The translations under genes were made by a program, and so were the position numbers. From Gluconacetobacter entanii (lineage in GTDB: Bacteria; Pseudomonadota; Alphaproteobacteria; Acetobacterales; Acetobacteraceae), in assembly GCF_003206495.1 (NCBI RefSeq), contig NZ_NKUF01000001.1, positions 124,001 to 188,000 of the forward strand: 64,000 nt of DNA, read 5' to 3'. The notes under the pieces were generated by a model. It had not been told where the DNA came from. It ran no database searches and saw only the letters and a program-made list of their open reading frames with translations. This document shows positions 9,243 to 18,379 of the stretch, in pieces (position 1 is the first letter of the stretch; each line of letters begins with the position of its first letter).

Positions 9243-10352
9243 ATGAGCGGTGCAGTCATGATGGAACTGCCGCTGGACCAGATCCTGCGCGGCGACTGCG
9301 TGGAAATGATGCAGACCCTGCCCACGGGGTCGATTGACTGCGTCTTTGCCGATCCCCCCTATAACCTGCAATTGCGTGGGGAGTTGCGTCGCCCGGATGA
9401 CAGCATCGTCGATGGCGTCGATGATGACTGGGACAAGTTCGCGGACCTCCAGGCCTATGACCGCTTTACCCGCGCATGGCTGAGCGAGGCGCGGCGCGTC
9501 CTGCGCAAGGACGGGACGATCTGGGTCATCGGGTCGTACCACAACATCTTCCGCATTGGCGCGATCCTGCAGGATCTGGGGTTCTGGATCCTCAACGACG
9601 TGATCTGGCGCAAGTCCAATCCCATGCCCAATTTCCGGGGGCGGCGCTTCACCAACGCGCATGAAACGCTGATCTGGGCCGCGCGTGGTCCCGACAGCCG
9701 CTATCGCTTCAATTACCAGGCGATGAAGGCGCTCAATGACGACGTGCAGATGCGTTCGGACTGGTACCTGCCGCTGTGCACCGGGGGGGAACGTCTGCGT
9801 AACGAGCACGGGCTGAAACTGCACCCGACGCAGAAACCCGAAAGCCTGCTGCATCGCGTGCTGATTGCCTCGACCAATGTCGATGACGTCGTGCTCGACC
9901 CCTTTACCGGGACGGGGACGACGCCTGCGATGGCGCGCAGGCTGCGGCGGCGTTTCATCGGGATCGAACGCCATCCCGACTATGCCGAGGCCGCGATCGG
10001 CCGCGCCCGGCGTGAAAAGCCGGTGCCGCTTGACAGTGTGCTGACCACGCCCGCACGGCGCGAATCCCCACGCATTCCGTTCGGTACACTCGTGGAGCGC
10101 GGGATGGTGCCGGCGGGCACGATCCTGATGGACCGGCAGAAGCGCGTGTTCGCCACGGTGGCCCCCGATGGTACCCTGATCAGTGGCGGGCACCGGGGGT
10201 CGATCCATAAACTCGGCGCGACGCTGACGAACGCGCCGTCATGCAATGGCTGGACCTTCTGGTATTTCGAGCGCGCGGGCGAACTGCAGCAGCTTGATAT
10301 CCTGCGCAATGAACTGCGCGCGGAACAGGGGGGTGAACAGGCCCGGGCGTAA
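9243..10352 (+). CDS. ccrM: Adenine-N6 DNA methyltransferase CcrM (GANTC-specific)
   Basis: Cell-cycle DNA methyltransferase, a beta-class enzyme in which the catalytic motif precedes the AdoMet motif. DPPYNLQL lies at 37-44, and the AdoMet motif LDPFTGTGTT comes later. The conserved blocks GSYHNIFR, LNDVIWRKSNPMPNF, NAHETLIWA and LHPTQKPE are present. The C-terminal extension of CcrM enzymes follows (FGTLVERGMVPAGTIL and NGWTFWYFE). Length is 369 residues. The ATG at 9243 avoids overlap with rnhB; alternatives are 9258 and 9261. In Caulobacter CcrM is made late in the cell cycle and sets the methylation state of promoters such as ctrA. A second adenine methyltransferase follows 23 nt downstream. 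Confidence 0.95.
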   Translation: MSGAVMMELPLDQILRGDCVEMMQTLPTGSIDCVFADPPYNLQLRGELRRPDDSIVDGVDDDWDKFADLQAYDRFTRAWLSEARRVLRKDGTIWVIGSYHNIFRIGAILQDLGFWILNDVIWRKSNPMPNFRGRRFTNAHETLIWAARGPDSRYRFNYQAMKALNDDVQMRSDWYLPLCTGGERLRNEHGLKLHPTQKPESLLHRVLIASTNVDDVVLDPFTGTGTTPAMARRLRRRFIGIERHPDYAEAAIGRARREKPVPLDSVLTTPARRESPRIPFGTLVERGMVPAGTILMDRQKRVFATVAPDGTLISGGHRGSIHKLGATLTNAPSCNGWTFWYFERAGELQQLDILRNELRAEQGGEQARA

Positions 10353-10375
10353 CTGTCCGGGGCCGGTGGCAGGCG

Positions 10376-11623
10376 ATGGAATGGAACCGCACCGCACATT
10401 CCGCGAACAGTACCGATGATTTCCTGTTCAGCCAGCTCATTCCCTATATCGGCAACAAGCGCAAGCTGCTCGACCTGATCGTCAGGGCGATCCGCGCCAC
10501 GGGGGAGGACCCGCGCGCCGCCGATTTCATCGACCTGTTTTCCGGGACCGGGGTTGTCGGGCGGCTGGCCAAGCAGATGGGATTCCGTGTCATCGCCAAT
10601 GACTGGGAACCCTATGGCGAGGTCCTTGGCCGCTGCTACCTTCAGACCCAGCGCGCACCGTGCTTTTTCGATGGTGTGGCGTATGAGGAGGTCATCGCGC
10701 GTCTCAATGCGTTGCCGCCGGTGGATGGGTGGGTGACGCGGCATCTGTGCCCCGATGACGACGATGCCTATGACGTGACGCGCGACCGCATGTTCTACAT
10801 GCGCAAGAACGGGCGGCGGATCGACGCCATCCGCGAACAGGTGGCGGTGTGGGAGGCGCGCGGCCTGCTGTCGCCGGCGCAACGGGCCTGCCTGCTGGCG
10901 CCGCTGCTGTTCAGTGCGTGCTACAACAGCAATACCAGCGGCCTGTTCAAGGGATTTCACAACGGATGGGGCGGTCGCACGGGGACCGCACTGTACCGGA
11001 TCGCGGCCGACCTGTGCCTGCGGCCTGCGACATTCCTGGATAACGGACGGGACAATGTGGTGCTGCGCGCCGATGCGCAGGACGTGGCGCGCGACCTGGG
11101 GGCGTATCTGCGCGGGCCGGCCATCGCCTATATCGACCCGCCCTACAACCAGCATCCCTATGGCGCGAATTACCATGTCCTCAACAGCATCGCGCTGTGG
11201 GACCAGCCTGCGCTTTCACCCAAGATCAGCGGCCGTGACAAGGCCGCGATCCGCACCGACTGGCGCACCGTGCGGCGCAGTGCCTACAATTACCGCGATC
11301 GCGCGACCGGGGCCTATACCCGCCTGCTGCAGACGCTGCCGGTGCGCTGGATCGCGACGAGTTACAGCACGGACGGGATGATTTCCATGCCGGACATGGT
11401 CGCGGCGAACCGCGCGCTGGGACAGGTGTCGGTGTTTACGCGGGGCTATAAACGCTACCGCGTCAGCAGCCAGCGTTTTTCCCCCAAGCCGATGAATGTC
11501 GAATTCATCCTGCTGACACGGGTGGGGCACGACAGCAGGCGCAGCGTGGCGCAGATCGTCGATGAAATCCGCATGGCGGAGGCGCGCATCCTTGCACAGC
11601 ACCCCGAAACCGCGACGGACTGA
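10376..11623 (+). CDS. D12-class (Dam-type) adenine-specific DNA methyltransferase
   Basis: 415-residue alpha-class enzyme. The AdoMet-binding motif (FIDLFSGTGVVG) is near residue 53 and the catalytic motif (YIDPPYNQHPYGANYH) is near 254, an order opposite to that of CcrM. The N-terminal LIPYIGNKRKLLDLI is the typical D12 start. The insertion between the motifs (about 75-240) presumably holds target recognition. No restriction endonuclease gene lies beside it, so it behaves as an orphan methyltransferase. Same strand as ccrM with a 23-nt gap, so probably the same transcript. Its recognition sequence cannot be read from the sequence. It converges on the ankyrin gene with a 30-nt gap. Confidence 0.88.
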   Translation: MEWNRTAHSANSTDDFLFSQLIPYIGNKRKLLDLIVRAIRATGEDPRAADFIDLFSGTGVVGRLAKQMGFRVIANDWEPYGEVLGRCYLQTQRAPCFFDGVAYEEVIARLNALPPVDGWVTRHLCPDDDDAYDVTRDRMFYMRKNGRRIDAIREQVAVWEARGLLSPAQRACLLAPLLFSACYNSNTSGLFKGFHNGWGGRTGTALYRIAADLCLRPATFLDNGRDNVVLRADAQDVARDLGAYLRGPAIAYIDPPYNQHPYGANYHVLNSIALWDQPALSPKISGRDKAAIRTDWRTVRRSAYNYRDRATGAYTRLLQTLPVRWIATSYSTDGMISMPDMVAANRALGQVSVFTRGYKRYRVSSQRFSPKPMNVEFILLTRVGHDSRRSVAQIVDEIRMAEARILAQHPETATD

Positions 11624-11653
11624 AAACAGTCAGAGGTTTCTGGGGGCTATGCC

Positions 11654-12256
11654 TCAGCTACCACCAAAGCCAAGGAAGCCCGCCGCCGGTTTCGCATGGC
11701 CGCCGGTCGTGTCATAGCGCGAATCAACCCGCTTGACCCGTCCGGACAGGGGCGGGGTGCGGACCGTATCCGCCGCTTCATCCATCTCCGAATCCGCCGC
11801 CGAGCCAGAGGCGAAATGCGGATCTGAATCGGAGAAGGTGCGCATCGACAGCAGCAGGAACGTAATGTCGTTGCGGTTCAGGTCGATGGCCATGTCCAGC
11901 GGGCTTTGCCCCAGCACGTTATGCGCCGTCATGTCCGCCCCGCGGTTCAGCGCCTCTTTCGCGGCGCCCAGGCTGCCACGGTTGATCGCATCGAACAGGG
12001 CGTCGGTCGGGTTCATGTCGTTGCTGGCATGCCCACGTTCTTCCTCGTTCGATTCCGCACCGGGCAGGGCCGCGGGCGGGGCTGCGGCCTTGGCGGCGCG
12101 GCGGGCCTCCGCCTTCTTGGCGGCATCGGCGGCCTCGGCCTCGGCCTCCGCATCATCGGCCTCCTGCGCGTGGGCCATGTGCAGCGGCATTGCGATGACA
12201 GGAACAGCCGACAGGAAAAACGCCGCAAGAAACCCGATGCCTGGTCTGGAAATCAT
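11654..12256 (-). CDS. Secreted ankyrin-repeat protein
   Basis: 200-residue protein from the preferred ATG at 12256; an upstream in-frame start at 12313 would hide the signal peptide. The N-terminus MISRPGIGFLAAFFLSAVPV runs on to AHAQE, a good signal peptide with AHA cleavage. A highly charged Ala/Glu/Lys segment follows at about 32-65. Residues 85-140 hold one to two ankyrin units (ALFDAINRGSLGAAKEALNR, then ADMTAHNVLGQSPLDMAIDL). The C-terminus is disordered, ending GFLGFGGS. It probably mediates periplasmic protein contacts. It lies 102 nt downstream of the MoxR-type operon on the same strand and could be its last gene. Confidence 0.75.
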   Translation of the reverse strand: MISRPGIGFLAAFFLSAVPVIAMPLHMAHAQEADDAEAEAEAADAAKKAEARRAAKAAAPPAALPGAESNEEERGHASNDMNPTDALFDAINRGSLGAAKEALNRGADMTAHNVLGQSPLDMAIDLNRNDITFLLLSMRTFSDSDPHFASGSAADSEMDEAADTVRTPPLSGRVKRVDSRYDTTGGHAKPAAGFLGFGGS

Positions 12257-12358
12257 GTCTTGTCCCGTAAATGAACGCTGCGCCCGGTACGCGATGCAGG
12301 CCTGCATAACCAATGGTGCAGCAATATCGCACGGCGGCGGGGGAACGCAAACTTTGTC

Positions 12359-14503
12359 TTACGCGCGCCTGCGTCCTTCACGCCACCATCCGATCATCAG
12401 CATCGCCAGCACGAAGCACAGCACCATCCATGCGGGCACAAGCGCCCGGGCCTGCTGCCCCGTCACGACATGGGCATGACGGTCGGGAAAGTCGAACCGC
12501 GCGGCAGTGGAATGTGGTGCGCCGTCAACCATCCGCATCGCGGGCAGGGAAGGGGCCTCCGGCCTGTCGCCCAGCCAGTGCATACCCCCGCCCGTCATCG
12601 CCACAAGCGGTTGCAGGCGGGTGGCGGTGGCGCGCAGGTCAGCGAATTCCTGCGGGTCTTCGGCGCGGGGCGCGGCAAAGGCCTCGTGCCCGTCGCTGTC
12701 ACGCACGCTCCAGATCCCGTTCTCGTGGGCGGGAACATGCGCGGTGGTGACACCCTTGGCGCCGGTGGCGGTCAGGGGAACCTGCTGCACCGTGCCATCG
12801 GGGTGGGTGACGCGCACCGTCCCCGGTGGTGCGGGCAGGAGCGAGCGGCGGGTGATGTTGAGCACCCCGCCGGTAATCTCCGCCTCAAGCTGGTTTTCCT
12901 CAAGCTCCGGCTCCTTCATCAGCCAGTGCGAGATGCGCCGCAGCAGTTCGGACTGCGGGCCGCCGCCGCCCTCCCCATGCGACCACAGCCACGCCTGATC
13001 CGACAGCAGGAAGGCCACGCGCCCCTTGTCCGCATGGTCCAGTACCAGAAGCGGCTGCTGATGTGGCCCGGTCATCAGGACCTCGCCATTGACGGAATCC
13101 GACTGCAGGCTGCGATACCATGGCCCCCAGCCCGGACCGGTGGCCGATGTCGGGGCGCCGGGCAGGTTCGCCGTCACCGGATGGCGCTGCCCCGCCTCGG
13201 TCAGCATGGGGCGGAACTTCTCGTCCATCACCCCGTCGGGCTGGATATGGGCGGGCAGGATTTCCGACAGGGGCGTATCCTGCAACGATCCCGGCCCGAC
13301 GAACTCCGGCCCGCCAATCAGCAGCAGGCCGCCGCCCTCGCGCACATGGTTGGCGATGTTGCGCAGGTAGGCCTGCGGCAGGATGCCGTGATTTTCAAAC
13401 CCGTCGAGGATGATGAGGTCGAACTGCCCGATCTTCTGCTGGAACAGCTCGTTGACGGGAAACGCGATCAGCGCGAGGTCCGACAGCGGCGTCCCGTCAT
13501 CCTTGTCGGGGGGGCGCAGGATGGTGAAGTGGACCAGATCGACCGACGGGTCGGCCTTCAGCAGGCGCCGCCACACGCGCTCGCCCTGGTTGGGCGTGCC
13601 GGAGACCAGCAGCACGCGCAGGCGGTCGCGCACGCCGTTGATGCGCACGATGTCCTGGTTGTTGACGCCCGATGCCTCGCCCGGCAGTTCCGGCACCGAC
13701 AGCCCCACCAGCATCGGGCCCGGACGGGTGACGGGCAGGGTGATGTCCTGTGGCTGCCCGATCTGGACGGTACGGGTGCTGGGCTGCGCGCCGCCCTGCG
13801 TCATCGTCAGTTCGGTCGCAGCCCCCCGCGCGTCGGGACGGCCAAGGTCGTCCACCTCCACACGCACCGTCACGTCCTGTCCCACGATGCCATAGGGCGG
13901 GGCCTGCAGGATGCGCAGGCGGCGGTCGGTTTCCTCCCCCCGTCCGGTCAGCAGCACATGCAGCGGCAGCGTGACGTGATGGTCATGCCCGTCCGATGGC
14001 GTCAGGATTTCGGGGGGCTTGGGTGGGATGTCATGGACCTGCCCGTCGGTAATCATGACCGCCCCGGCAAGGCGCGAGGGCGGGATGTCCGACGCCGCCT
14101 GTGTCAGCGCGGCGAACAGGCGCGTGCCGTCATGGTGGGCGTCGCGCACGGTCACGGTGCGGGTCTGCAGCCCGTCGATATGGCCGATTTCCTCCTGCAC
14201 GCGTTCGGCGGCGTGGTGCGCCATGACCGCGCGGTCGCGGATGGACATGGAGGCCGACTGGTCCACCACGACCAGCGCCGTCTGGGGCAGGGGACGCCAG
14301 CTTTCGCTCAGGCGCTGCGGCCCCGACAGCCACAGCACAAGCCCGGCCCCCGCCAGCACGCGCCACGTGGTCCCGCGTGCGCGGCGGATGATCCCCCACG
14401 CGCCCATCGCAAGGAGCGCCGCCCCCAGCGCCCAGAGCAGCCAGGGCGGCACCAGCGGCTGAAAGCAGATCATGTGATGCAGGCGGTCAAGAGACGGCAT
14501 CAT
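12359..14503 (-). CDS. Membrane protein with vWA-like and glutamine-amidotransferase-like regions (MoxR operon)
   Basis: 714 residues. Two transmembrane helices at about 17-60 are followed by a von Willebrand A-like region with LVVVDQSASMSIRD, a MIDAS-type DxSxS. A Rossmann/amidotransferase-like segment follows (FDLIILDGFENHG, then EGGGLLLIGGPEFVG), and a last transmembrane helix (WMVLCFVLAMLMIGWW) sits near the C-terminus. I see no catalytic Cys-His-Glu triad, so it is probably not an active amidotransferase. The start overlaps the stop of the DUF4159 gene by ATGA. Proteins of this layout usually accompany MoxR ATPases and are thought to act in metal-dependent envelope protein maturation. 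The exact job is unknown. Confidence 0.8.
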   Translation of the reverse strand: MMPSLDRLHHMICFQPLVPPWLLWALGAALLAMGAWGIIRRARGTTWRVLAGAGLVLWLSGPQRLSESWRPLPQTALVVVDQSASMSIRDRAVMAHHAAERVQEEIGHIDGLQTRTVTVRDAHHDGTRLFAALTQAASDIPPSRLAGAVMITDGQVHDIPPKPPEILTPSDGHDHHVTLPLHVLLTGRGEETDRRLRILQAPPYGIVGQDVTVRVEVDDLGRPDARGAATELTMTQGGAQPSTRTVQIGQPQDITLPVTRPGPMLVGLSVPELPGEASGVNNQDIVRINGVRDRLRVLLVSGTPNQGERVWRRLLKADPSVDLVHFTILRPPDKDDGTPLSDLALIAFPVNELFQQKIGQFDLIILDGFENHGILPQAYLRNIANHVREGGGLLLIGGPEFVGPGSLQDTPLSEILPAHIQPDGVMDEKFRPMLTEAGQRHPVTANLPGAPTSATGPGWGPWYRSLQSDSVNGEVLMTGPHQQPLLVLDHADKGRVAFLLSDQAWLWSHGEGGGGPQSELLRRISHWLMKEPELEENQLEAEITGGVLNITRRSLLPAPPGTVRVTHPDGTVQQVPLTATGAKGVTTAHVPAHENGIWSVRDSDGHEAFAAPRAEDPQEFADLRATATRLQPLVAMTGGGMHWLGDRPEAPSLPAMRMVDGAPHSTAARFDFPDRHAHVVTGQQARALVPAWMVLCFVLAMLMIGWWREGRRRA

Positions 14504-17361
14504 TCCCCCAGGCGTTTCAGCAGGGCCGGGACATGGACCTGATCGGCCTTGTAATTCCCCGTCAGGGCATACAGCACGGCATTGACGCCAAAGCGGTAGG
14601 CCAGCGTCCGCTGCTCCGCCCCGTCGGGAATGGTGGCATAGGGCGTGTTGCCGCTGTCGTCCACCGCCCAGGCATGCGCCCAGTCATTGCTGCCGATGAT
14701 GACGGGACTGACGCCGTCATTGGTGCTGTCGCCCTCCTGCGCGACCCAGACCGGCATGCCATCATAACGGCCCGGGAAATCATGCAGCAGGTAGAAGGTG
14801 TGCGTCAGCACATGATGGTCATCGAGCTTCATCAGGGGCGGGATGTCCAGGCCCGCCGTCATGCGCCGCAGGGCAGCGGCCGTTCCGGGGGCGGAGCCGG
14901 TGAAGCTGTCGTCGCTGCCCCCCTGCGCCGTGGCCGGGTCCTGTCCCTGCGTGTCGATCATCAGGATGCCGCCATGGCGCATATAGGCATTCAGCGCCGC
15001 CGTGCGCGCGGGCGTGGTCGTGGCGTCCGCCGTCACCGGCCAGTAGATCATGGGGTAGTAGGACAGGTCATCGCGTTCGGGCACCAGCGCGTCGGGATGG
15101 CCCAGCACGGCGGAGGTGCGGGCATTGACGTAATCCGACAGGCCCTGCAGCCCCTCGCGGGAGACGGTGTCGATATCTTCATGGTTGGTGACGATATAGC
15201 CCAGCCGCGTCTCCAGCGCCGCCCCCGGCACGGAGGAGGAGGCGTCCGGGTGATCGACGATGACCCTGGGTTCATCCGGGTAATCGCGCGTCTCCGCCCC
15301 GGCGGGGGAGGCAAGCGCCGCCCCCGCCATGACAAGGGCCAGAAACGTCATGCGTCCCGAAACCCGCCCGGCCTTCCGCCCGCCCCCCGAACGCAGCAGG
15401 ATCGCCACCACGCCATCGACAAGGATCAGCGCAAGTCCCAGCACGGCAAGGATCGGGCCAAGGGCGATGTCCGGGGCCTGCCCGCGCAGGTCCATCATCG
15501 TGCCGGTCGCATTCTGCGGCAGCATCTCCCCGGCCTCGTCCCCCACATTCAGCGCCCGGCGTGACGCGCGCGGTCCATACAGGCCCGGCGGGTGGATGGC
15601 GGAAACCGCGATATGCCCGAACGCATCGGCGCGCACGGCCTGCGCGCCCGCGGGCGGCGGTCCTTCCACCCCCGCGCCGTCCAGCGTCAGGTAAGGCGAC
15701 AGCAGGCTCTGGTCCGCCGGGGTTTCGATCCCCACCGCGCGTTCGCCAAGCCGTTGCAGCATGCTGACAAACAGCCCCGACAGCGGCAGGTTGGACCAGT
15801 CCGCCGTACTGGTGACATGGAACAGCAAGACCTGTCCCGCGCCCAGCGCCGCATGGGTGACCAGTGGCGTCCCGTCCGTCAGGCGCGCCCAGGTATGGGT
15901 GTCAAGGTCGGTCGATGGCCGCGCCAGCACCTGCTTCGACACCGTGACGTCGCCGGGAACAGGCAGGTCGTGGAACGGCGACTGCGCATCAAAGGGGGCA
16001 AGGTGTTCAGGTTTGCTCCACGACATCGCGCCGCCCAGCACACGCTCCCCATCCATCAACTGCACCGGCAGCAGCGCATCGGCCGCAGGCGCGTTCGTCC
16101 CCGGCACGTTCGCCCCCGGCGCATCGGCGGAAGGTGGGGCGGAGGTGGGGTTCGCAAGCCCCGGTCCGCCGGCGGCCTGCACCAGCAGGGGACCGGCAAA
16201 GCGGATCAGCGTGCCGCCCTTGCGCACCCACTCCTCGACCTTGTGGCGTGCATCGGGACTGCCCAGCGTGCCGTCCGGGGCGATCAGGATGGACAGGGGC
16301 CGCGACAGCAGGCTGTCAAGCGATCCTTCACGCAGTTCCGCCCCCGGCGCCAGCACCCGGCGCAGGTAGAACAGGCTGCCCATCAGGGGCGTGTCCGACG
16401 CGTTGCCCGAAATCAGGCCCACGGGCCGCCTGCGGTCGTTTTCATCCAGCAGCCGCACGCTGGCGGGACCGCTGATGGCATCGACGTCCACATGGTCCAA
16501 CTGGTTGCGCAGTTCGACCGGCAGGTTCAGCCGCACGTCCGCCTGCCGTGCGTCCGGCGGCAGTGTCACATGGACAACCTGCAGCGTGCTGTTGTCGATG
16601 GTCTGCGCCCGCAGCGCCAGTTCACGCAGGACGGGGCGCGGCACCGTGCGCAGCCGCAGGTCCAGCGCCTCGCTGCCATTATGGCCGGGGGCGAGGGTCA
16701 CGATGTCCGCATCGGGCAGGCGCAGGTCGCGCACCGGCCCCACGGCGCGCAGGGCCGCGGCAAAGGCCGCATCGTCCGGTGTTGCCAGCCAATCGGCCAG
16801 ATAGAGCACCGGCCCATGCCATCCCCCCTGCACCAGCGCCTGCAGCGCCGTGGTCGCGGCATGGCGGTCCACGCCCCATGGCTGCGCCTCGGTGGGGTCG
16901 AGCGTCGTGCGCAGGATGGCCGGATCCTGTGGGCCGCTGACCCGCACCGGTTCATCCCCGGCGGGCGGGGCCGTCAGCAGCAGGCGCACCGCATGGCCGT
17001 TGCGCGACAGGCGTTGCAGGATGCTGTCCACCGCACGCAGGCGCTGCGTCCAGCCGGGGGCGGCGGCCCAGCCATTGTCGATCACCAGCAAGGTGTCGGC
17101 CGACGTGGTGATGCCCGCGCGTTCACGCGTGATGAAGGGCTGCGCGCAGGCCGCGATCACCAGTGCAACGGCGAGGCAGCGCAGGACCAGCAGCCATGGC
17201 GGCGCGCGGGCCACGTCGTCATTGCGCGCGCCAAGCCCGCGCAGGATGGCGATGGGGGGGAAGGCCTGTTCACGCGGGCGCGGCGGCAGCGCGCGCAGCA
17301 GCAGCCAGACCACCGGCAGCAGCACGAACGCCCATAATACCCACGGTGCGGTCAGGATCAT
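14500..17361 (-). CDS. BatA/vWA-like membrane protein with C-terminal DUF4159 domain
   Basis: 953 residues. An N-terminal BatA-type membrane segment (transmembrane helices within residues 1-80) contains PPRPREQAFPPIAILRG. A vWA-like region starts at TLLVIDNGWAAAPGW but lacks a full MIDAS. A further transmembrane helix lies near residue 640 (LAVLGLALILVDGVVAILL). A periplasmic DUF4159 domain fills about 700-953, including YYPMIYWPVT, HGGILMIDTQ and DDHHVLTHTFYLL. It overlaps both neighbours by ATGA, so the three genes are translated together. The DUF4159 region has an amidotransferase-like fold by family knowledge; function is unproven. Confidence 0.85.
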   Translation of the reverse strand: MILTAPWVLWAFVLLPVVWLLLRALPPRPREQAFPPIAILRGLGARNDDVARAPPWLLVLRCLAVALVIAACAQPFITRERAGITTSADTLLVIDNGWAAAPGWTQRLRAVDSILQRLSRNGHAVRLLLTAPPAGDEPVRVSGPQDPAILRTTLDPTEAQPWGVDRHAATTALQALVQGGWHGPVLYLADWLATPDDAAFAAALRAVGPVRDLRLPDADIVTLAPGHNGSEALDLRLRTVPRPVLRELALRAQTIDNSTLQVVHVTLPPDARQADVRLNLPVELRNQLDHVDVDAISGPASVRLLDENDRRRPVGLISGNASDTPLMGSLFYLRRVLAPGAELREGSLDSLLSRPLSILIAPDGTLGSPDARHKVEEWVRKGGTLIRFAGPLLVQAAGGPGLANPTSAPPSADAPGANVPGTNAPAADALLPVQLMDGERVLGGAMSWSKPEHLAPFDAQSPFHDLPVPGDVTVSKQVLARPSTDLDTHTWARLTDGTPLVTHAALGAGQVLLFHVTSTADWSNLPLSGLFVSMLQRLGERAVGIETPADQSLLSPYLTLDGAGVEGPPPAGAQAVRADAFGHIAVSAIHPPGLYGPRASRRALNVGDEAGEMLPQNATGTMMDLRGQAPDIALGPILAVLGLALILVDGVVAILLRSGGGRKAGRVSGRMTFLALVMAGAALASPAGAETRDYPDEPRVIVDHPDASSSVPGAALETRLGYIVTNHEDIDTVSREGLQGLSDYVNARTSAVLGHPDALVPERDDLSYYPMIYWPVTADATTTPARTAALNAYMRHGGILMIDTQGQDPATAQGGSDDSFTGSAPGTAAALRRMTAGLDIPPLMKLDDHHVLTHTFYLLHDFPGRYDGMPVWVAQEGDSTNDGVSPVIIGSNDWAHAWAVDDSGNTPYATIPDGAEQRTLAYRFGVNAVLYALTGNYKADQVHVPALLKRLGE

Positions 17362-18371
17362 GCGCGCGCTCCCCCGCCGCTCTGATGTGCCGCCGCAAGC
17401 TGCGTGCGCAGCGCCAGAAGCGCGCGTTCGGGCGGGTCATCGGTGGTATGGACGATCATGGCGTTCCCGCCCGCGCGGCACAGGTCCGAAAGCTGCTGCT
17501 GATGCCGGGCGAATGCCGTGCGATAGGCCGCGCGCAGGTCGCCCCAGGCGGACAGGGTCAGCGGGGCCTCGTCCTCCAGCCCCATGAAGCGCGTGCGCCC
17601 GGCATAGGGCATGTCGCGTTCGGCCGGGTCGATGATTTCGATCAGGCTGGTACGCACCTGCCGCGCCAGTGCCGCGCGCAGCAGGCCCGAAAATGCATCC
17701 GGGTCGTACAATCCGTCGCCCAGCAGCACCAGCCGCCCGTTACGTGCAAGGTGCCCGGCCTGCGGCAGGGTCGCGGAGGCGGAGGGATGGCGCATCGCAT
17801 CAACCAGCAGCGTGCCCATGCGTTCAAGCGCACTGTTGCCCGAAATGGCCGTAACCGTGCCGCCATCCGCACCCAGCAGGCGCACGCGTTCGCCCTGCCG
17901 CAGCAGGATCGCCGCCAGCGCCAGCGCCAGCAGCAGCGCACGTTCTGCCTTGACCGGCACCGCGTCGGAGGAACGCCAGCCCATGGACGGGCTGTTATCG
18001 CACCAGATGAAAATGGTCTGCGATGACTGTGCCTCGTTTTCACGCACGAACGGGCGGTCGCCGCGCGCGGACTGTCGCCAGTCGATGCGCGATGCGGTCT
18101 CGCCCGGTTGTGCGGGGCGGTATTGCCAGAAATTCTCCCCCGATCCCGCGCGGCGGCGGGCGTGGCTGCCCTGCTGCACCGTCAGGGCGATCTTCTGCGC
18201 CGCCACGATCAGGGCGGGCAGCCGTGCGGCAAGCACGCGCGCAAGGGCCGGCCCATCCTGTGCGGACATCGGCCGGGACGCGCCAGCGGCGGCGCCCATG
18301 GCAGGGCGCGCGTCCGCGGCACGCGAAAACAGGCGTCGGAGGAAAGCGGGCACGGGCATGCGATCAGCCAC
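17358..18371 (-). CDS. DUF58 domain protein (MoxR-associated)
   Basis: 337-residue cytoplasmic protein with the DUF58 hallmark around residues 100-130 (FWQYRPAQPGETASRIDWRQ, then RPFVRENEAQ). A vWA-like core follows (IFIWCDNSPSMGWRS). DUF58 proteins accompany MoxR AAA+ ATPases and are thought to present clients or bind metal. There is an 8-nt gap from moxR and a 4-nt overlap with the DUF4159 gene. The N-terminal 40 residues are Ala/Arg-rich and may be disordered. Confidence 0.87.
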   Translation of the reverse strand: MADRMPVPAFLRRLFSRAADARPAMGAAAGASRPMSAQDGPALARVLAARLPALIVAAQKIALTVQQGSHARRRAGSGENFWQYRPAQPGETASRIDWRQSARGDRPFVRENEAQSSQTIFIWCDNSPSMGWRSSDAVPVKAERALLLALALAAILLRQGERVRLLGADGGTVTAISGNSALERMGTLLVDAMRHPSASATLPQAGHLARNGRLVLLGDGLYDPDAFSGLLRAALARQVRTSLIEIIDPAERDMPYAGRTRFMGLEDEAPLTLSAWGDLRAAYRTAFARHQQQLSDLCRAGGNAMIVHTTDDPPERALLALRTQLAAAHQSGGGARA

Positions 18372-18379
18372 GGCCCATG

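Noticed and set aside
12470-17337. Two long plus-strand frames (690 and 581 codons) opposite the MoxR-operon membrane genes
   Set aside because: Low-complexity Arg/Gln/His composition and no motif; the minus-strand genes have transmembrane segments, vWA and DUF4159 motifs and ATGA overlaps.
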